From: Tubulanus polymorphus | Taxonomy: Eukaryota > Nemertea > Palaeonemertea > Tubulaniformes > Tubulanidae | DNA: 64,000 bases | Assembly (NCBI RefSeq): GCF_964204645.1 | Contig: NW_027437463.1 | Location: forward strand, 25,944-89,943 | Direction: 5' to 3' | Shown: positions 1 through 7,997 of the stretch, piece by piece | Layout of the letters: each line of letters opens with the position of its first letter | Position numbering within the stretch: the stretch's first letter is position 1 | Position numbers and translations under genes: made by a program | The notes under the pieces: model-generated | What the model was told of the DNA's origin: nothing | Seen by the model: only the letters and a program-made list of their open reading frames with translations | Database searches by the model: none

Positions 1-141
1 TTTCTCTAACGCTAAGTTATGTCTTCTTTGTTCTCCTAATGAACTATTTTTATCAATATGTTTAAATAAATATCCACCACCAGTAAATGCTAAAGCGTTA
101 ACAATTGCCGATCCTATAATAGTTATAATTGCAGAAGCCAT
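1..141 (-). CDS. Viral small membrane protein, N-terminal part (runs off the window)
   Basis: This minus-strand frame starts at 141 and stays open to the window edge (47 codons). The first 20 or so residues are hydrophobic (MASAIITIIGSAIVNALAF), followed by a glycine cluster and a basic, charged stretch, so it looks like a membrane-anchored protein. The start is fixed by the shared T-tract/TAAATAAATG signal just upstream. A homologue lies at 55991-56401 in the right-hand relic. There the protein ends in a second hydrophobic segment and carries a premature stop where this copy has lysine. The function is unknown. A small virion or host-membrane protein is possible, from its position among capsid-type genes. 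Confidence 0.55.
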   Translation of the reverse strand, partial: MASAIITIIGSAIVNALAFTGGGYLFKHIDKNSSLGEQRRHNLALEK

Positions 142-162
142 TTATTTAGCAAAAAAAATTAT
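142..162 (-). promoter_or_regulatory. Viral TAAATAAATG start signal
   Basis: On the minus strand a run of T preceded by TAA is followed by GC and then TAAATAAATG. It has the same layout as the signals before many other viral genes in both relics. Confidence 0.5.
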
Positions 163-166
163 GCAT

Positions 167-388
167 TTATATGGGAGGAATATATTTTTGTTTTTCCAAA
201 TAATCAATAGTTAAATTAGATAAAGTAACTGCTAATGTTAACTTTAAAATATCATTTATATCAAATCTATCAACATTAACACTTCCCATTTTGAATACTT
301 TTTTTAATACCATTGAATAACCAACAGTTCCAACTGATAGTAATGCGCCATTATATAATCCAGTTATTATCTACTTATTATCACTCAT
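167..388 (-). pseudogene. Viral small hydrophobic protein, interrupted by an early stop
   Basis: A 73-codon minus-strand frame begins directly after the TAA of the upstream gene (TAAATG overlap) and ends at 167. Codon 6 is TAG (371-373); the homologue at 55746-55966 has TGG (tryptophan) there. After the stop the frame reads on cleanly. It has a hydrophobic N-terminal half (GTVGYSMVLKKVF) and ends in a short IPPI tail. The right-hand copy is intact at codon 6 but broken elsewhere, so the two decayed independently. The function is unknown. The position among virion-type genes suggests a small structural or membrane component. Confidence 0.5.
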
Positions 389-409
389 TTATTTATCAAA
401 AAAATTACT
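389..409 (-). promoter_or_regulatory. Viral TAAATAAATG start signal
   Basis: A T-tract followed by GATAAATAAATG lies inside the 3' end of the upstream gene, so the signal and the preceding stop codon overlap. Confidence 0.45.
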
Positions 410-730
410 ATCATCAAAATATTTAGTTATCTTAGTGATGATTAATTCAACATTTATTTCATTACTACTTTGATGATTATCATATATTTTGGATAATATG
501 TTTTTGATATCATCAATAATTCCATCTTCATTTAATTCATAATATTCTAAAGGTGATTTAATTAAATCAATTACTTTTTCTATATTATACTTTTCTTTAT
601 CAATCATTGATGCATTGTTAAATGATTTACTTTTTATATCAGTAATTACATCATTTAGTTTAATTCTCATTTCTTTACCATGTTTAAAATCAAACCCAAA
701 ACATATACTCGGTCCAACAGTTATATTCAT
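389..730 (-). CDS. Viral conserved 113-residue protein, function unknown
   Basis: This is an intact minus-strand frame starting MNITVGPSICFGFDFKHGKE. The rest is charged and predicted helical, and it ends with an acidic FDDSNFFDK tail. It is almost identical to the frame at 55403-55745 in the right relic, which has a one-base insertion. I see no catalytic motif. It sits 17 bases downstream of the 253-residue gene in both relics, and each copy has its own start signal, so the two genes form a conserved pair in the structural block. A small capsid-associated or scaffold role is a guess from position only. Confidence 0.6.
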   Translation of the reverse strand: MNITVGPSICFGFDFKHGKEMRIKLNDVITDIKSKSFNNASMIDKEKYNIEKVIDLIKSPLEYYELNEDGIIDDIKNILSKIYDNHQSSNEINVELIITKITKYFDDSNFFDK

Positions 731-752
731 TTATATAGTGAAAAAAATTACT
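731..752 (-). promoter_or_regulatory. Viral TATAAATG start signal
   Basis: The minus strand reads TAATTTTTTT, then CAC, then TATATAAATG directly at the start of the 113-residue gene. The same element, at the same spacing, precedes its homologue at 55403. Confidence 0.55.
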
Positions 753-1509
753 CTTTACATCTTATAACTAATTCATAAATTACAGGGAAATTATTTAAAT
801 CAATTAAGTATCCATTATGATTTCTAATTTCTAATCTAAAATTATTAAAACTAGGAATGCATGGTTTGAAATCACATTCTGTTAAATTATAATTTATTTG
901 CGTTCCAAATTCTTTAACATTCTTCAATGGTAAAATGTTTAGTAAACCAGAATTACAAGTTATATCTTTAGTTGCTTCGAATGTTTTTGTAGGATCGATT
1001 AAATTGCAATAAATATAAAAATGTGTGTAAGGTATTAAGTTTGGTGTAGTAGCGTCAATATTTGTAAAAGATCTATCTGGAAGAATTCCTAACAGTTTAG
1101 CTATAGGTTTTTTTACCATAATTTTATGTTTTTCACTATTAGACAACCTTATCTTTATTCTATCAGAACTCTCACTTTTTAAAAATCTAATACTAAACCC
1201 AGAACTACTACCTAATTTGTGCCAGGCTTTTCTATTAATTTCTTGTGCTAATGTATCTAAATTATATAACCCTGGTTTTAAATATATATAGACCCATTCA
1301 TTTTTATTTCTAATATTAATTAAAAAGACTCTATGTTCAATAGACTTATCCGATACATTGTAAAAAGAATTACATAAACTTATATTAACTAATTTTAAAT
1401 CTACACAATTCTTGAATTCTCTATCTAATTGTACTAGTAAATTATGAGATTTATAATTTGTAAGTTTTCTAGAATCAACAAATATTCTATATTCTTTTAA
1501 TTCCACCAT
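748..1509 (-). CDS. Viral 253-residue protein, candidate minor capsid (penton-like) protein
   Basis: This is an intact minus-strand frame. It is rich in predicted beta-strands with no enzymatic motif and no membrane segment. The N-terminus (ELKEYRIFVDSR) and the C-terminus (NNFPVIYELVI) are nearly unchanged between this copy and the one at 54625-55385; by eye about nine residues in ten agree. Length, strand-rich character and strong conservation fit the single jelly-roll minor capsid (penton) protein that Polinton-type elements carry beside a double jelly-roll major capsid protein. I infer that role and have not shown it. The start carries the shared T-tract signal. Another virion protein is the main alternative. 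Confidence 0.5.
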   Translation of the reverse strand: MVELKEYRIFVDSRKLTNYKSHNLLVQLDREFKNCVDLKLVNISLCNSFYNVSDKSIEHRVFLINIRNKNEWVYIYLKPGLYNLDTLAQEINRKAWHKLGSSSGFSIRFLKSESSDRIKIRLSNSEKHKIMVKKPIAKLLGILPDRSFTNIDATTPNLIPYTHFYIYCNLIDPTKTFEATKDITCNSGLLNILPLKNVKEFGTQINYNLTECDFKPCIPSFNNFRLEIRNHNGYLIDLNNFPVIYELVIRCKE

Positions 1510-1532
1510 TATTTATAACATAAAAAAATTAC
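1510..1532 (-). promoter_or_regulatory. Viral TATAAATAATG start signal
   Basis: The minus strand reads TAATTTTTTTATGTTATAAATAATG, a variant of the shared signal with one extra triplet before the ATG. It lies between this gene and the divergent VLTF3-like gene, whose start is at 1578. Confidence 0.45.
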
Positions 1533-1549
1533 CGCTCATCACTAAAAAT

Positions 1550-1577
1550 TAATTTTAATAAAATTTTTCCTTAATAA
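1550..1577 (+). promoter_or_regulatory. Second-type viral start region before the VLTF3-like gene
   Basis: The sequence ATTTTAATAAAATTTTTCC is followed by TTAATAAATG. A similar ATTTTAATAAAAAT core lies before the genes at 54254 and 62592. It is distinct from the plain T-tract signals and may be a second temporal class of promoter. Confidence 0.35.
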
Positions 1578-2876
1578 ATGGATGAGAAGATAGCATGCGA
1601 AATTTGTGGTGAACTTCTAAGAAAAAGTAATATGGCTCGACATATGAAAAAACATGATGAAAATTATAAACCCCCTAAAATAAACTGTCCAAAATGTAAT
1701 AAATTATTCTCAAGAAATTATGTTAAAAAACATTCAGAGAAGTGTAGAATTAATGGCGCAACGGCTAATGTTGATAGTAATTCTGCTGAAGTTGAACCTG
1801 AAGTTATTTGGAAAAGACCTTTCTTATTCTATGATAAGGATAATATAAAAGATCATTTCTGTGAGCCTTGTCAAGTAAAATATAGCCCTGAAAATATAGA
1901 AGATTGGGAGAATCATCAATTTCGTAAAGCACATATAGATAAAATTTCTAATAAATTTGAAACTGAATTCAATGAAAGAAAAAATAATTTATTAGAAAAA
2001 ATAAAATATGAGAAAACGTTACCAGATAATAAAGAAACAGTTGAAAAGTTAGAAAAACAATATAATGAATTAACAAGAAAAACATATTATTGTAAATATT
2101 GTAAATTGATTATTACAACAAGTAATTCAAATCTACATAATAGAACAATAAAACATAAAGAAAACGTAAGAAAATACCAAGAGCTTAATGAAGATCTATT
2201 ACCAATAAATTATAAACGAAAATGCCCACAATGTAGTTATGCGACCTTAAGGCAAGAAGGTACTGTGTTATTTTGTGTTGAATGTGGATGGCAAAAGAAT
2301 TTATGGGGTGAAGAAAAAACTAGAGATTTTCTCATAGAACCAAAATTAAATTATCTAGATGAAATTTTTAAAATATTTTCTATAGAAGATTATACACCAG
2401 AATATATGCAATGGCTTGAAAAAATGAAAATAATAGAAAATAAAAATGGTGAAATAACTAAAAAAGATATTATAAAAACAATTATTCCACCAACATTTAA
2501 CACAAAACAAAAGAAAATGTATTTATATTTATTATTTAACGATTATTATGAAAAACCTAAATTAACAGAAGAAGATATGGAAAATATAAAAAAAATATTT
2601 AAACAAATATTAATGTATCATTTGGAAAATAGAATAACAGATTCAATAAATTATGAATTCTTTTTAAATAAGATTGTAAATTATTTAAACCTAGATATTA
2701 TAATTCCATTTGATGAATTAACAAACAAAAAGAAACAAAGAGAGCGAGATGAAATGTGGAACAAGATAGAACTTTATTTAAATGAGAAAAATGGAATGGA
2801 AGAAGAATCTGAACAATTAAATGGAAATGAAGAAGCCAATAGTGATTTCGAGTTTGATGATATAGATCCATTTTAA
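1578..2876 (+). CDS. Zinc-finger/zinc-ribbon protein resembling poxvirus late transcription factor VLTF3
   Basis: This is an open 432-residue frame. The N-terminal half has C2H2-type fingers (C7-C10 with H22 and H26; C37-C40; C95-C98 with H113 and H119; C172-C175 with H187 and H193). A four-cysteine zinc ribbon follows (C216, C219, C233, C236; CPQC, 13 residues, CVECG). Residues 258-402 form a helical domain with a YEKPKLTEED stretch, an NYEFFLNKIV helix and a final RDEMWNKIELYL helix. Ribbon plus helical domain is the layout of VLTF3-like factors of poxviruses and other large DNA viruses. It is the only plus-strand gene of the left relic. It converges on PolB, with the two stop codons overlapping, and has no counterpart in the visible right relic. 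The C-terminus is acidic. The VLTF3 link is by eye; a generic viral zinc-finger protein is the alternative. Confidence 0.5.
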   Translation: MDEKIACEICGELLRKSNMARHMKKHDENYKPPKINCPKCNKLFSRNYVKKHSEKCRINGATANVDSNSAEVEPEVIWKRPFLFYDKDNIKDHFCEPCQVKYSPENIEDWENHQFRKAHIDKISNKFETEFNERKNNLLEKIKYEKTLPDNKETVEKLEKQYNELTRKTYYCKYCKLIITTSNSNLHNRTIKHKENVRKYQELNEDLLPINYKRKCPQCSYATLRQEGTVLFCVECGWQKNLWGEEKTRDFLIEPKLNYLDEIFKIFSIEDYTPEYMQWLEKMKIIENKNGEITKKDIIKTIIPPTFNTKQKKMYLYLLFNDYYEKPKLTEEDMENIKKIFKQILMYHLENRITDSINYEFFLNKIVNYLNLDIIIPFDELTNKKKQRERDEMWNKIELYLNEKNGMEEESEQLNGNEEANSDFEFDDIDPF

Positions 2877-3328
2877 TAACCATAAGGTAATGTTTTTATA
2901 CCATCATCTGAAATATGCCTTTTATCATCAAATGGATTTAAATTAGTTTTTTCAACTTCATTAATGTACATCTCATGATTTTCTGATCTTAAACAATTCA
3001 TCTTGTGTTTCATTACAATTGATTTATATAAACACTTTATATAATCTTAAAATTCTATATGTTTATCAACCACATGTTTTGTTATTCCTTTTAACTTTTT
3101 AGCTTCATGATCTTTTGTTCTGTAACTATACATTTTACTTCTTATCCCAACAAATTCAATCATTTCATCACCTCCTAATTCATCTTTAAATTTACCAGGA
3201 ATCTTTTTATTATCATTGCTAAATAGTTCATGATCTTTAGGATAATTGCTAAAATCAAAATGATGTTTTAATGTTTTTAAGTCTTTTGTTATGTCATTTG
3301 TCTTGATTTTTAGTATGTACGCATCCGT
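2873..3328 (-). pseudogene. Viral PolB, C-terminal extein (broken)
   Basis: After the intein the polymerase frame resumes on the minus strand with TDAYILK, the second half of motif C, and continues through the conserved FKDELGG and FVGIRSKMYSY segments. It is interrupted by a TAA at 3047-3049 and then continues to a stop at 2873-2875. The same segments are present and longer in the right relic (53700-54201), which extends further after the TVAYG-type tail. The stop here lies inside the stop of the convergent VLTF3-like gene, so that gene's presence probably clipped the PolB tail. This is the DNA-binding thumb region of protein-primed polymerases. Confidence 0.6.
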
Positions 3329-4389
3329 ATTTTTTTGGATTAATGGGAACCCAGAATTGAATGTTCATCTGTTGATAAATCATAAACATAGTCAGTTGGG
3401 TTATATATTTCAAATAAATCTTTAACTTCTTCAGTTAAATCTTTTTCTACATGCCTTAAATTAAAGCAATTTGGTTTAGATTTAATCAATCCAATATTCA
3501 TATTGAAGCCTAATGAACTGCATAACACATTTAACCCACTTATTGCACATTTTCCTTTCTGTGCAAAGGTTATCGTTTTATCCTTTATAAATTTTTTAGT
3601 ACCATCGGCTGCGTAGAACCCAATGAAGAACCATTTTCTAAGATTATATTCTGAATTTAATATATAATCTGGTACTATTTTTTCTTTAGTTGAAGTATTA
3701 CTTTTCACTATTGCATGAATATAGAATTCATCATTATATTCTATAGCAAAATCTTTAGGATTATTTACAAGTATTCTATAAACTGCTGATGATTTCATAA
3801 CATCCATGATTCTAAATGTTTTATGTGAATAAACTTCTTCACAGAATTTCTTAATTCTTTCTAATAATTTTAAGTCTTGATTGCATAAATACCAACAATA
3901 TTTATTACCCCAAACATATTTATACACACCTGCTGAACCATCACCCATGAAAAATCCTTTGATAAAATATTCTTTTTCTTCCAATGTTTCAGGTTCTATA
4001 TTATAAATATTATTAATTATTTCATCAAATGACATATGATTCATTCTTGGGAAAAATCTTTTATGTAATAATTCATCTCCAATTTTTATATCAGTTGGTT
4101 TTATTTCATCACCATTTTGTTTAATTAAACTGTGGTCTTCAGTAACATCTACAAACCCTAATTTAGTTCTAACTCTATAGATTTTCTTATTTGTTTTATG
4201 TCTAATAATATTCTTTAATTTTTTCCATCCATTTCTTGTCCAAACATCTATTAAACCATTTATTTGTATCAATTCTTTTTCTCCATATGAAATATAACAT
4301 TCATTTTGTTTTGGAATTATTTCTGAAATTCTTCTTACTAATATTTTATTATTACATTTTAATAATATTGGGGTGTCGGCCGTTACAGA
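3329..4389 (-). other. Intein in PolB motif C (splicing domain plus LAGLIDADG homing endonuclease)
   Basis: The polymerase motif C is split between YFD and TD. The insert begins with Ser (S713 of the frame at 3340-6525; SVTADTPILL, block A). It has a block B-like VTEDHSL about 100 residues in and two LAGLIDADG-type motifs, FIKGFFMGDGSAG (about 3930-3970) and FFIGFYAADG (about 3601-3633), each keeping its acidic residue. A block F-like VYDLSTDEH follows. The last codon before Thr is Asn (3329-3331), as expected for an intein. Total length is 1061 nt, one short of 354 codons; the frame shifts at about 3357-3364 inside block F, so this copy cannot splice as it stands. The PolB at 52311-54201 has an uninterrupted YFDTDS at the same site. 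Confidence 0.85.
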
Positions 4390-6525
4390 ATCGAAGTACA
4401 GAATTTCTATATGTTTTTCCCCAAACAATGGTTGTAATACATTGTAATAAAAATCATACATTAATAATTTTGATATTTCTAAAACTGTTGAACCAATGAA
4501 AATGGGTTTATTAAATTTCATTGACGTTCTTTTTAATTTTACTGCTGTTAAATAATCTTCAAATCTTTTATTTCCTAAATGTCTAGGACTTGATTGTAGG
4601 TGTCTCAATCGTTCAGAATTATTTACTAATTCAATATCATTTCTATTTCTAATATTTTCACATGTTTTACCATAAAAACTATTGTTCATTAATTTGAAGA
4701 AATCTTTTTCAAAATCTGTTTTTGATATGGTTCTCTGTTGAGTATTGAAATCTATATATTTTTCTAACCACTTGGATTGATTAAATTCAATATATCTATG
4801 TACTTTCTTTAATTTCATTCCTTGTTTTAGATAAAATTTTAACATTCTATAATGAACAATATAATTGTATTTATTATTTTGAGTAAGTATTAATTTTTCT
4901 GTAAAAACATGATCTTTCGGTTTTATTTTCTTCTGGTATTCACTTAAATAACTATCATCTACAGTTAAATGTTCTGGGCAATAAGGTAAGTTTCTTGTTT
5001 TAAACTTTATGTTATCAGGATATTCTAAATCAACTACAAAGAAATAACCAATTGGTGCTTCATCTTCTAAACTCATAATTGCGCTTTCCCAATTAGTTTT
5101 ATCATCATTTTCAACTTCTGTTAATATAAAATTTTTATATGGTTGAGGTTGCATCATTGCCCAACCATATAAATTATTGGCGTCAATATATAATAATTTA
5201 TATTCATCATTTGCTTTAAAATACCTATCTCCCATAACACCACTAATTCCACCTCTAATTGATTTTTCAAATAATAAAACCATATCTGGTTCTTTTAATA
5301 AATCTAATTCTACATTTGTATATTTTAAACCACATTGCCAGGTTAAACCAGGACTTGAATAACAATAACAAGGATCAACATTAAAATGATTCAAATTAAC
5401 TTCTCTAAATTTTTCAAATATGTCAGCCAATATCATAACATCTGATTTTAAATATAAATCAACTAATTCGCCATGATTTTTCATCTTAAAATGGTTCCAA
5501 ATATTTAATGTTCTATTAAACACTTCGTCTTTCACATACTCCTCTTTTAATTTATCATAAAATTGATCTTTTAATAATTCTGTTACATTAAAATCATCAT
5601 GTGTTTTATAAAATGAATAAGGAATTGCGCCTTTATATCTCAATAATTTAAAATCTTGTTCATTTGGATAATAATATCGAGTTATAACAAAATCATTATC
5701 AACTAAACTTTTTGATAAATTATCTAATGAACTTGCTAGAAATCTATAAGAATCTAAAAATCTAATGCAACCAAATTGAAATGAAATATAATTTTCAGAT
5801 GTTTTAGCTAATAGTTTAAAATCATATTTTCTTACATTTGCTTCATTCATAGCATTATATTCTTCTATTTCTTGATTAATTGCACCCAATTTTCCCGATA
5901 ATTGTTTTATAAATAGATGGGTATCATAACCCGATAAATTATGAAATAATATTGGTACGAAATTAACTTTCTTAGCTTGTAAATTGCAATCTTCATGAGC
6001 AGCTCCACGATATTTTGAATTCAAATGATCATGATCTCTAACTCTTTTATCAAATGAATAAAAACGTTTTTCACAATAACAACAATGAGTTGCATAATTA
6101 AAATCAATTTCATCTTCTTTTGTCATAACTATTCTTTTATTTTTGTTTAATAATTTTGTAAAATCACTTTCTAATTCAATCATTTTATCACAAAAATCAT
6201 TAACTACATTTTCACCTCTAAAAGAAATATATTGACTTTCATATAATTCGGGATAATTTGATTTGATGTAAATTCCATAAGCAGCAGCTCTTTGATGAAC
6301 TTTTTTAATTGTATTTATAATTGGCGGGTCTTGTATTGTGTCTTCATTTAATTCATTTCCTTTATCCATTGATTTTAATAATTGCTTTTTGTTATATATT
6401 TCTTTTCTATCTTGATCAGTTAATTCTTTATTCAACGATTCAAAATCCCCATAAATTACAAATGGAACAATATTTTTAAATTTATGATTAGTAAATTTCA
6501 ATTTATAATCTTTTTCTGTTGGCAT
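3340..6525 (-). CDS. Viral protein-primed family B DNA polymerase, exonuclease-palm part with intein
   Basis: This 1061-residue frame covers most of PolB. Exonuclease motifs: Exo I D27/E29 (YGDFES), Exo II N196/D201 (HNLSGYD) and Exo III Y358/D362 (YLKSD). Polymerase motifs: A at D448 (YIDANNLYGW), B at 611-619 (KLMNNSFYG) and C at 710-712 (YFD), where the intein enters. Residues 148-182 (CCYC, then RDHDHLNSKYRGAAH and a final C) form an endonuclease VII-like zinc/HNH domain inserted in the exonuclease region. The frame begins 2 nt after the stop of the preceding frame. The match of that junction to ordinary PolB proteins indicates one original gene broken by a frameshift near 6525-6540. In its intact form the polymerase would replicate a linear genome from a terminal protein. 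Confidence 0.85.
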   Translation of the reverse strand: MPTEKDYKLKFTNHKFKNIVPFVIYGDFESLNKELTDQDRKEIYNKKQLLKSMDKGNELNEDTIQDPPIINTIKKVHQRAAAYGIYIKSNYPELYESQYISFRGENVVNDFCDKMIELESDFTKLLNKNKRIVMTKEDEIDFNYATHCCYCEKRFYSFDKRVRDHDHLNSKYRGAAHEDCNLQAKKVNFVPILFHNLSGYDTHLFIKQLSGKLGAINQEIEEYNAMNEANVRKYDFKLLAKTSENYISFQFGCIRFLDSYRFLASSLDNLSKSLVDNDFVITRYYYPNEQDFKLLRYKGAIPYSFYKTHDDFNVTELLKDQFYDKLKEEYVKDEVFNRTLNIWNHFKMKNHGELVDLYLKSDVMILADIFEKFREVNLNHFNVDPCYCYSSPGLTWQCGLKYTNVELDLLKEPDMVLLFEKSIRGGISGVMGDRYFKANDEYKLLYIDANNLYGWAMMQPQPYKNFILTEVENDDKTNWESAIMSLEDEAPIGYFFVVDLEYPDNIKFKTRNLPYCPEHLTVDDSYLSEYQKKIKPKDHVFTEKLILTQNNKYNYIVHYRMLKFYLKQGMKLKKVHRYIEFNQSKWLEKYIDFNTQQRTISKTDFEKDFFKLMNNSFYGKTCENIRNRNDIELVNNSERLRHLQSSPRHLGNKRFEDYLTAVKLKRTSMKFNKPIFIGSTVLEISKLLMYDFYYNVLQPLFGEKHIEILYFDSVTADTPILLKCNNKILVRRISEIIPKQNECYISYGEKELIQINGLIDVWTRNGWKKLKNIIRHKTNKKIYRVRTKLGFVDVTEDHSLIKQNGDEIKPTDIKIGDELLHKRFFPRMNHMSFDEIINNIYNIEPETLEEKEYFIKGFFMGDGSAGVYKYVWGNKYCWYLCNQDLKLLERIKKFCEEVYSHKTFRIMDVMKSSAVYRILVNNPKDFAIEYNDEFYIHAIVKSNTSTKEKIVPDYILNSEYNLRKWFFIGFYAADGTKKFIKDKTITFAQKGKCAISGLNVLCSSLGFNMNIGLIKSKPNCFNLRHVEKDLTEEVKDLFEIYNPTDYVYDLSTDEHSILGSH

Positions 6526-6527
6526 TA

Positions 6528-7931
6528 TTAATTTACAGAATCTTTATTATCACATAATTCTTTATGTTTTAATAATGTATTCTCAGTCATAAATTTGGAT
6601 AAACATTTTCTACATAGATAAATTTTATTATGATGATCACTTTCTGTTCTAAAGAATAAATCAATTTGTTTTAACCACATATAATGTTCATTTTCATCTT
6701 TTTTGTAATATAACAAATCTATAGCATTTTCATCATCATAATATTCTGTTAAATATAAAGCTTCCAATGTATAATCTTTAATATTTTCACCTTTTGTCTT
6801 TGGTAATTGCATTAATTCGAATACATTTATTTTTAAATTATTAACTTTTTCTATTTTAGGAATCATTTTTATAGTTACTGGATATTGATCAATTTTATAT
6901 AATGTTTCATATTTCCGATAATCTGTTATTCTACAAACATTTTCCTGTGTTGGATGTAAACAACTAATAATTGACCATAGAAAACATTTATTATCTTCAT
7001 TTTGAACATTTATTACTGCTTTTGTTGTAAACGGTAATTTGATATAACTTGATGCTTTCATATCCTTTTCTGTTGTAAAGTTTGAATCATTTTTAAACAT
7101 TTTATTACTTTTTGATGTTTTATTCCTTTTTGTATTATAAACATTTAAATCTAAATATATAATTTCATTCAATGTTAAGCCAGAACCCTCAAAATATCTT
7201 TCTTCAATATGACGTTTAAATTCATTTAATATTTTTTCTAACTTCTCTTTTATTTGTGTTTTTGAAATTATTTCTTCAGAGTGTGTTTGAATATTATAAT
7301 CCATTTTTTCTTCTGACTTTATAAAACTTACTTTCCCAGAGATACTAATTTTTGGATATTCAACATCTGTTATCAAATCTAGTATTTTTTCTATTATTTC
7401 ATTAAATTTACTATAATCTTCTATTGTTGTACCTTTAAAAAATCTAAATATAATAGCTGCAGGACCAATTTTACTATGTAATGTTTCTAAGATTTCAATT
7501 GTATCTTTTATTTCTAGTGAATCAATATAATTTCTAATATTTTCCATGTAAGGTTTATTTGAAATGGATTTAGTTTTTGAAGTTGATTCTTTTACTTGTT
7601 GAGGTTTATCATCAAAATAATCTATTCCTAAAACATTATTTCTCAAATTTTGATGGTGTTTTTCTGTTTCGAGATGTTTATTATAATTCCTTTTTGTTAT
7701 AAATTCATCACAAACTTCACATTTTATTTCATCCACATTCATATTTTCTAATCGTTCTTTTCTTTCAATGGAATTTTCTGGAGTTTCAAAATCTATAACA
7801 TTTTTTATATGATTTGAAGATTTTTCATGTTTAGATTTATTAGATTTATCGATGTATTTTTTACAATATTGACAATAATATTGATTTTTATTGATATTAT
7901 TGTTTTCTAGTTGGTGTTCATTCTCCCCCAT
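6528..7931 (-). CDS. Viral PolB, N-terminal zinc-finger region (separated by frameshift)
   Basis: This 467-residue frame precedes the polymerase core. It opens with two C2H2 fingers of the CX2CX11-12HX5H type (YCQYCKKYIDKSNKSKH and CEVCDEFITKRNYNKH), has a middle helical region, and ends with a conserved block (NKCFLWSIISCLHP, then TLEALYLTEYY) and a final CX2C finger (CRKCLSKFMTENTLLKH). Such a block is usual upstream of the exonuclease domain in PolB of animal Polinton-type elements. It starts with the shared T-tract/TAATAAATG signal. The right relic keeps only the first ~100 residues of the equivalent region. The fingers may bind DNA or terminal protein; that is inference. Confidence 0.7.
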   Translation of the reverse strand: MGENEHQLENNNINKNQYYCQYCKKYIDKSNKSKHEKSSNHIKNVIDFETPENSIERKERLENMNVDEIKCEVCDEFITKRNYNKHLETEKHHQNLRNNVLGIDYFDDKPQQVKESTSKTKSISNKPYMENIRNYIDSLEIKDTIEILETLHSKIGPAAIIFRFFKGTTIEDYSKFNEIIEKILDLITDVEYPKISISGKVSFIKSEEKMDYNIQTHSEEIISKTQIKEKLEKILNEFKRHIEERYFEGSGLTLNEIIYLDLNVYNTKRNKTSKSNKMFKNDSNFTTEKDMKASSYIKLPFTTKAVINVQNEDNKCFLWSIISCLHPTQENVCRITDYRKYETLYKIDQYPVTIKMIPKIEKVNNLKINVFELMQLPKTKGENIKDYTLEALYLTEYYDDENAIDLLYYKKDENEHYMWLKQIDLFFRTESDHHNKIYLCRKCLSKFMTENTLLKHKELCDNKDSVN

Positions 7932-7952
7932 TTATTAGGAAAAAAAATTACT
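7932..7952 (-). promoter_or_regulatory. Viral start signal for PolB
   Basis: The minus strand reads AAGTAATTTTTTTTCC followed by TAATAAATG. A second copy of the T-tract unit lies immediately upstream, within the duplicated 31-32 bp unit. Confidence 0.5.
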
Positions 7953-7997
7953 TGTGGTGATGAGTGTTAGGAAAAAAATTACTTGTGGTGATGAGTG
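7935..7997. repeat. Two tandem copies of a 31-32 bp promoter-type unit at the relic edge
   Basis: Units at 7935-7966 and 7967-7997 differ only by one A in the A-tract (TTAGGAAAAAAA, then TTACTTGTGGTGATGAGTG). The viral composition ends here and host sequence begins at about 8000, so the repeat marks the broken edge of the left relic. Confidence 0.7.

Noticed and set aside
4236-4499. Plus-strand frame inside the PolB region
   Set aside because: It is antisense to the intein and PolB, has no motif, and its composition follows the complementary coding strand.
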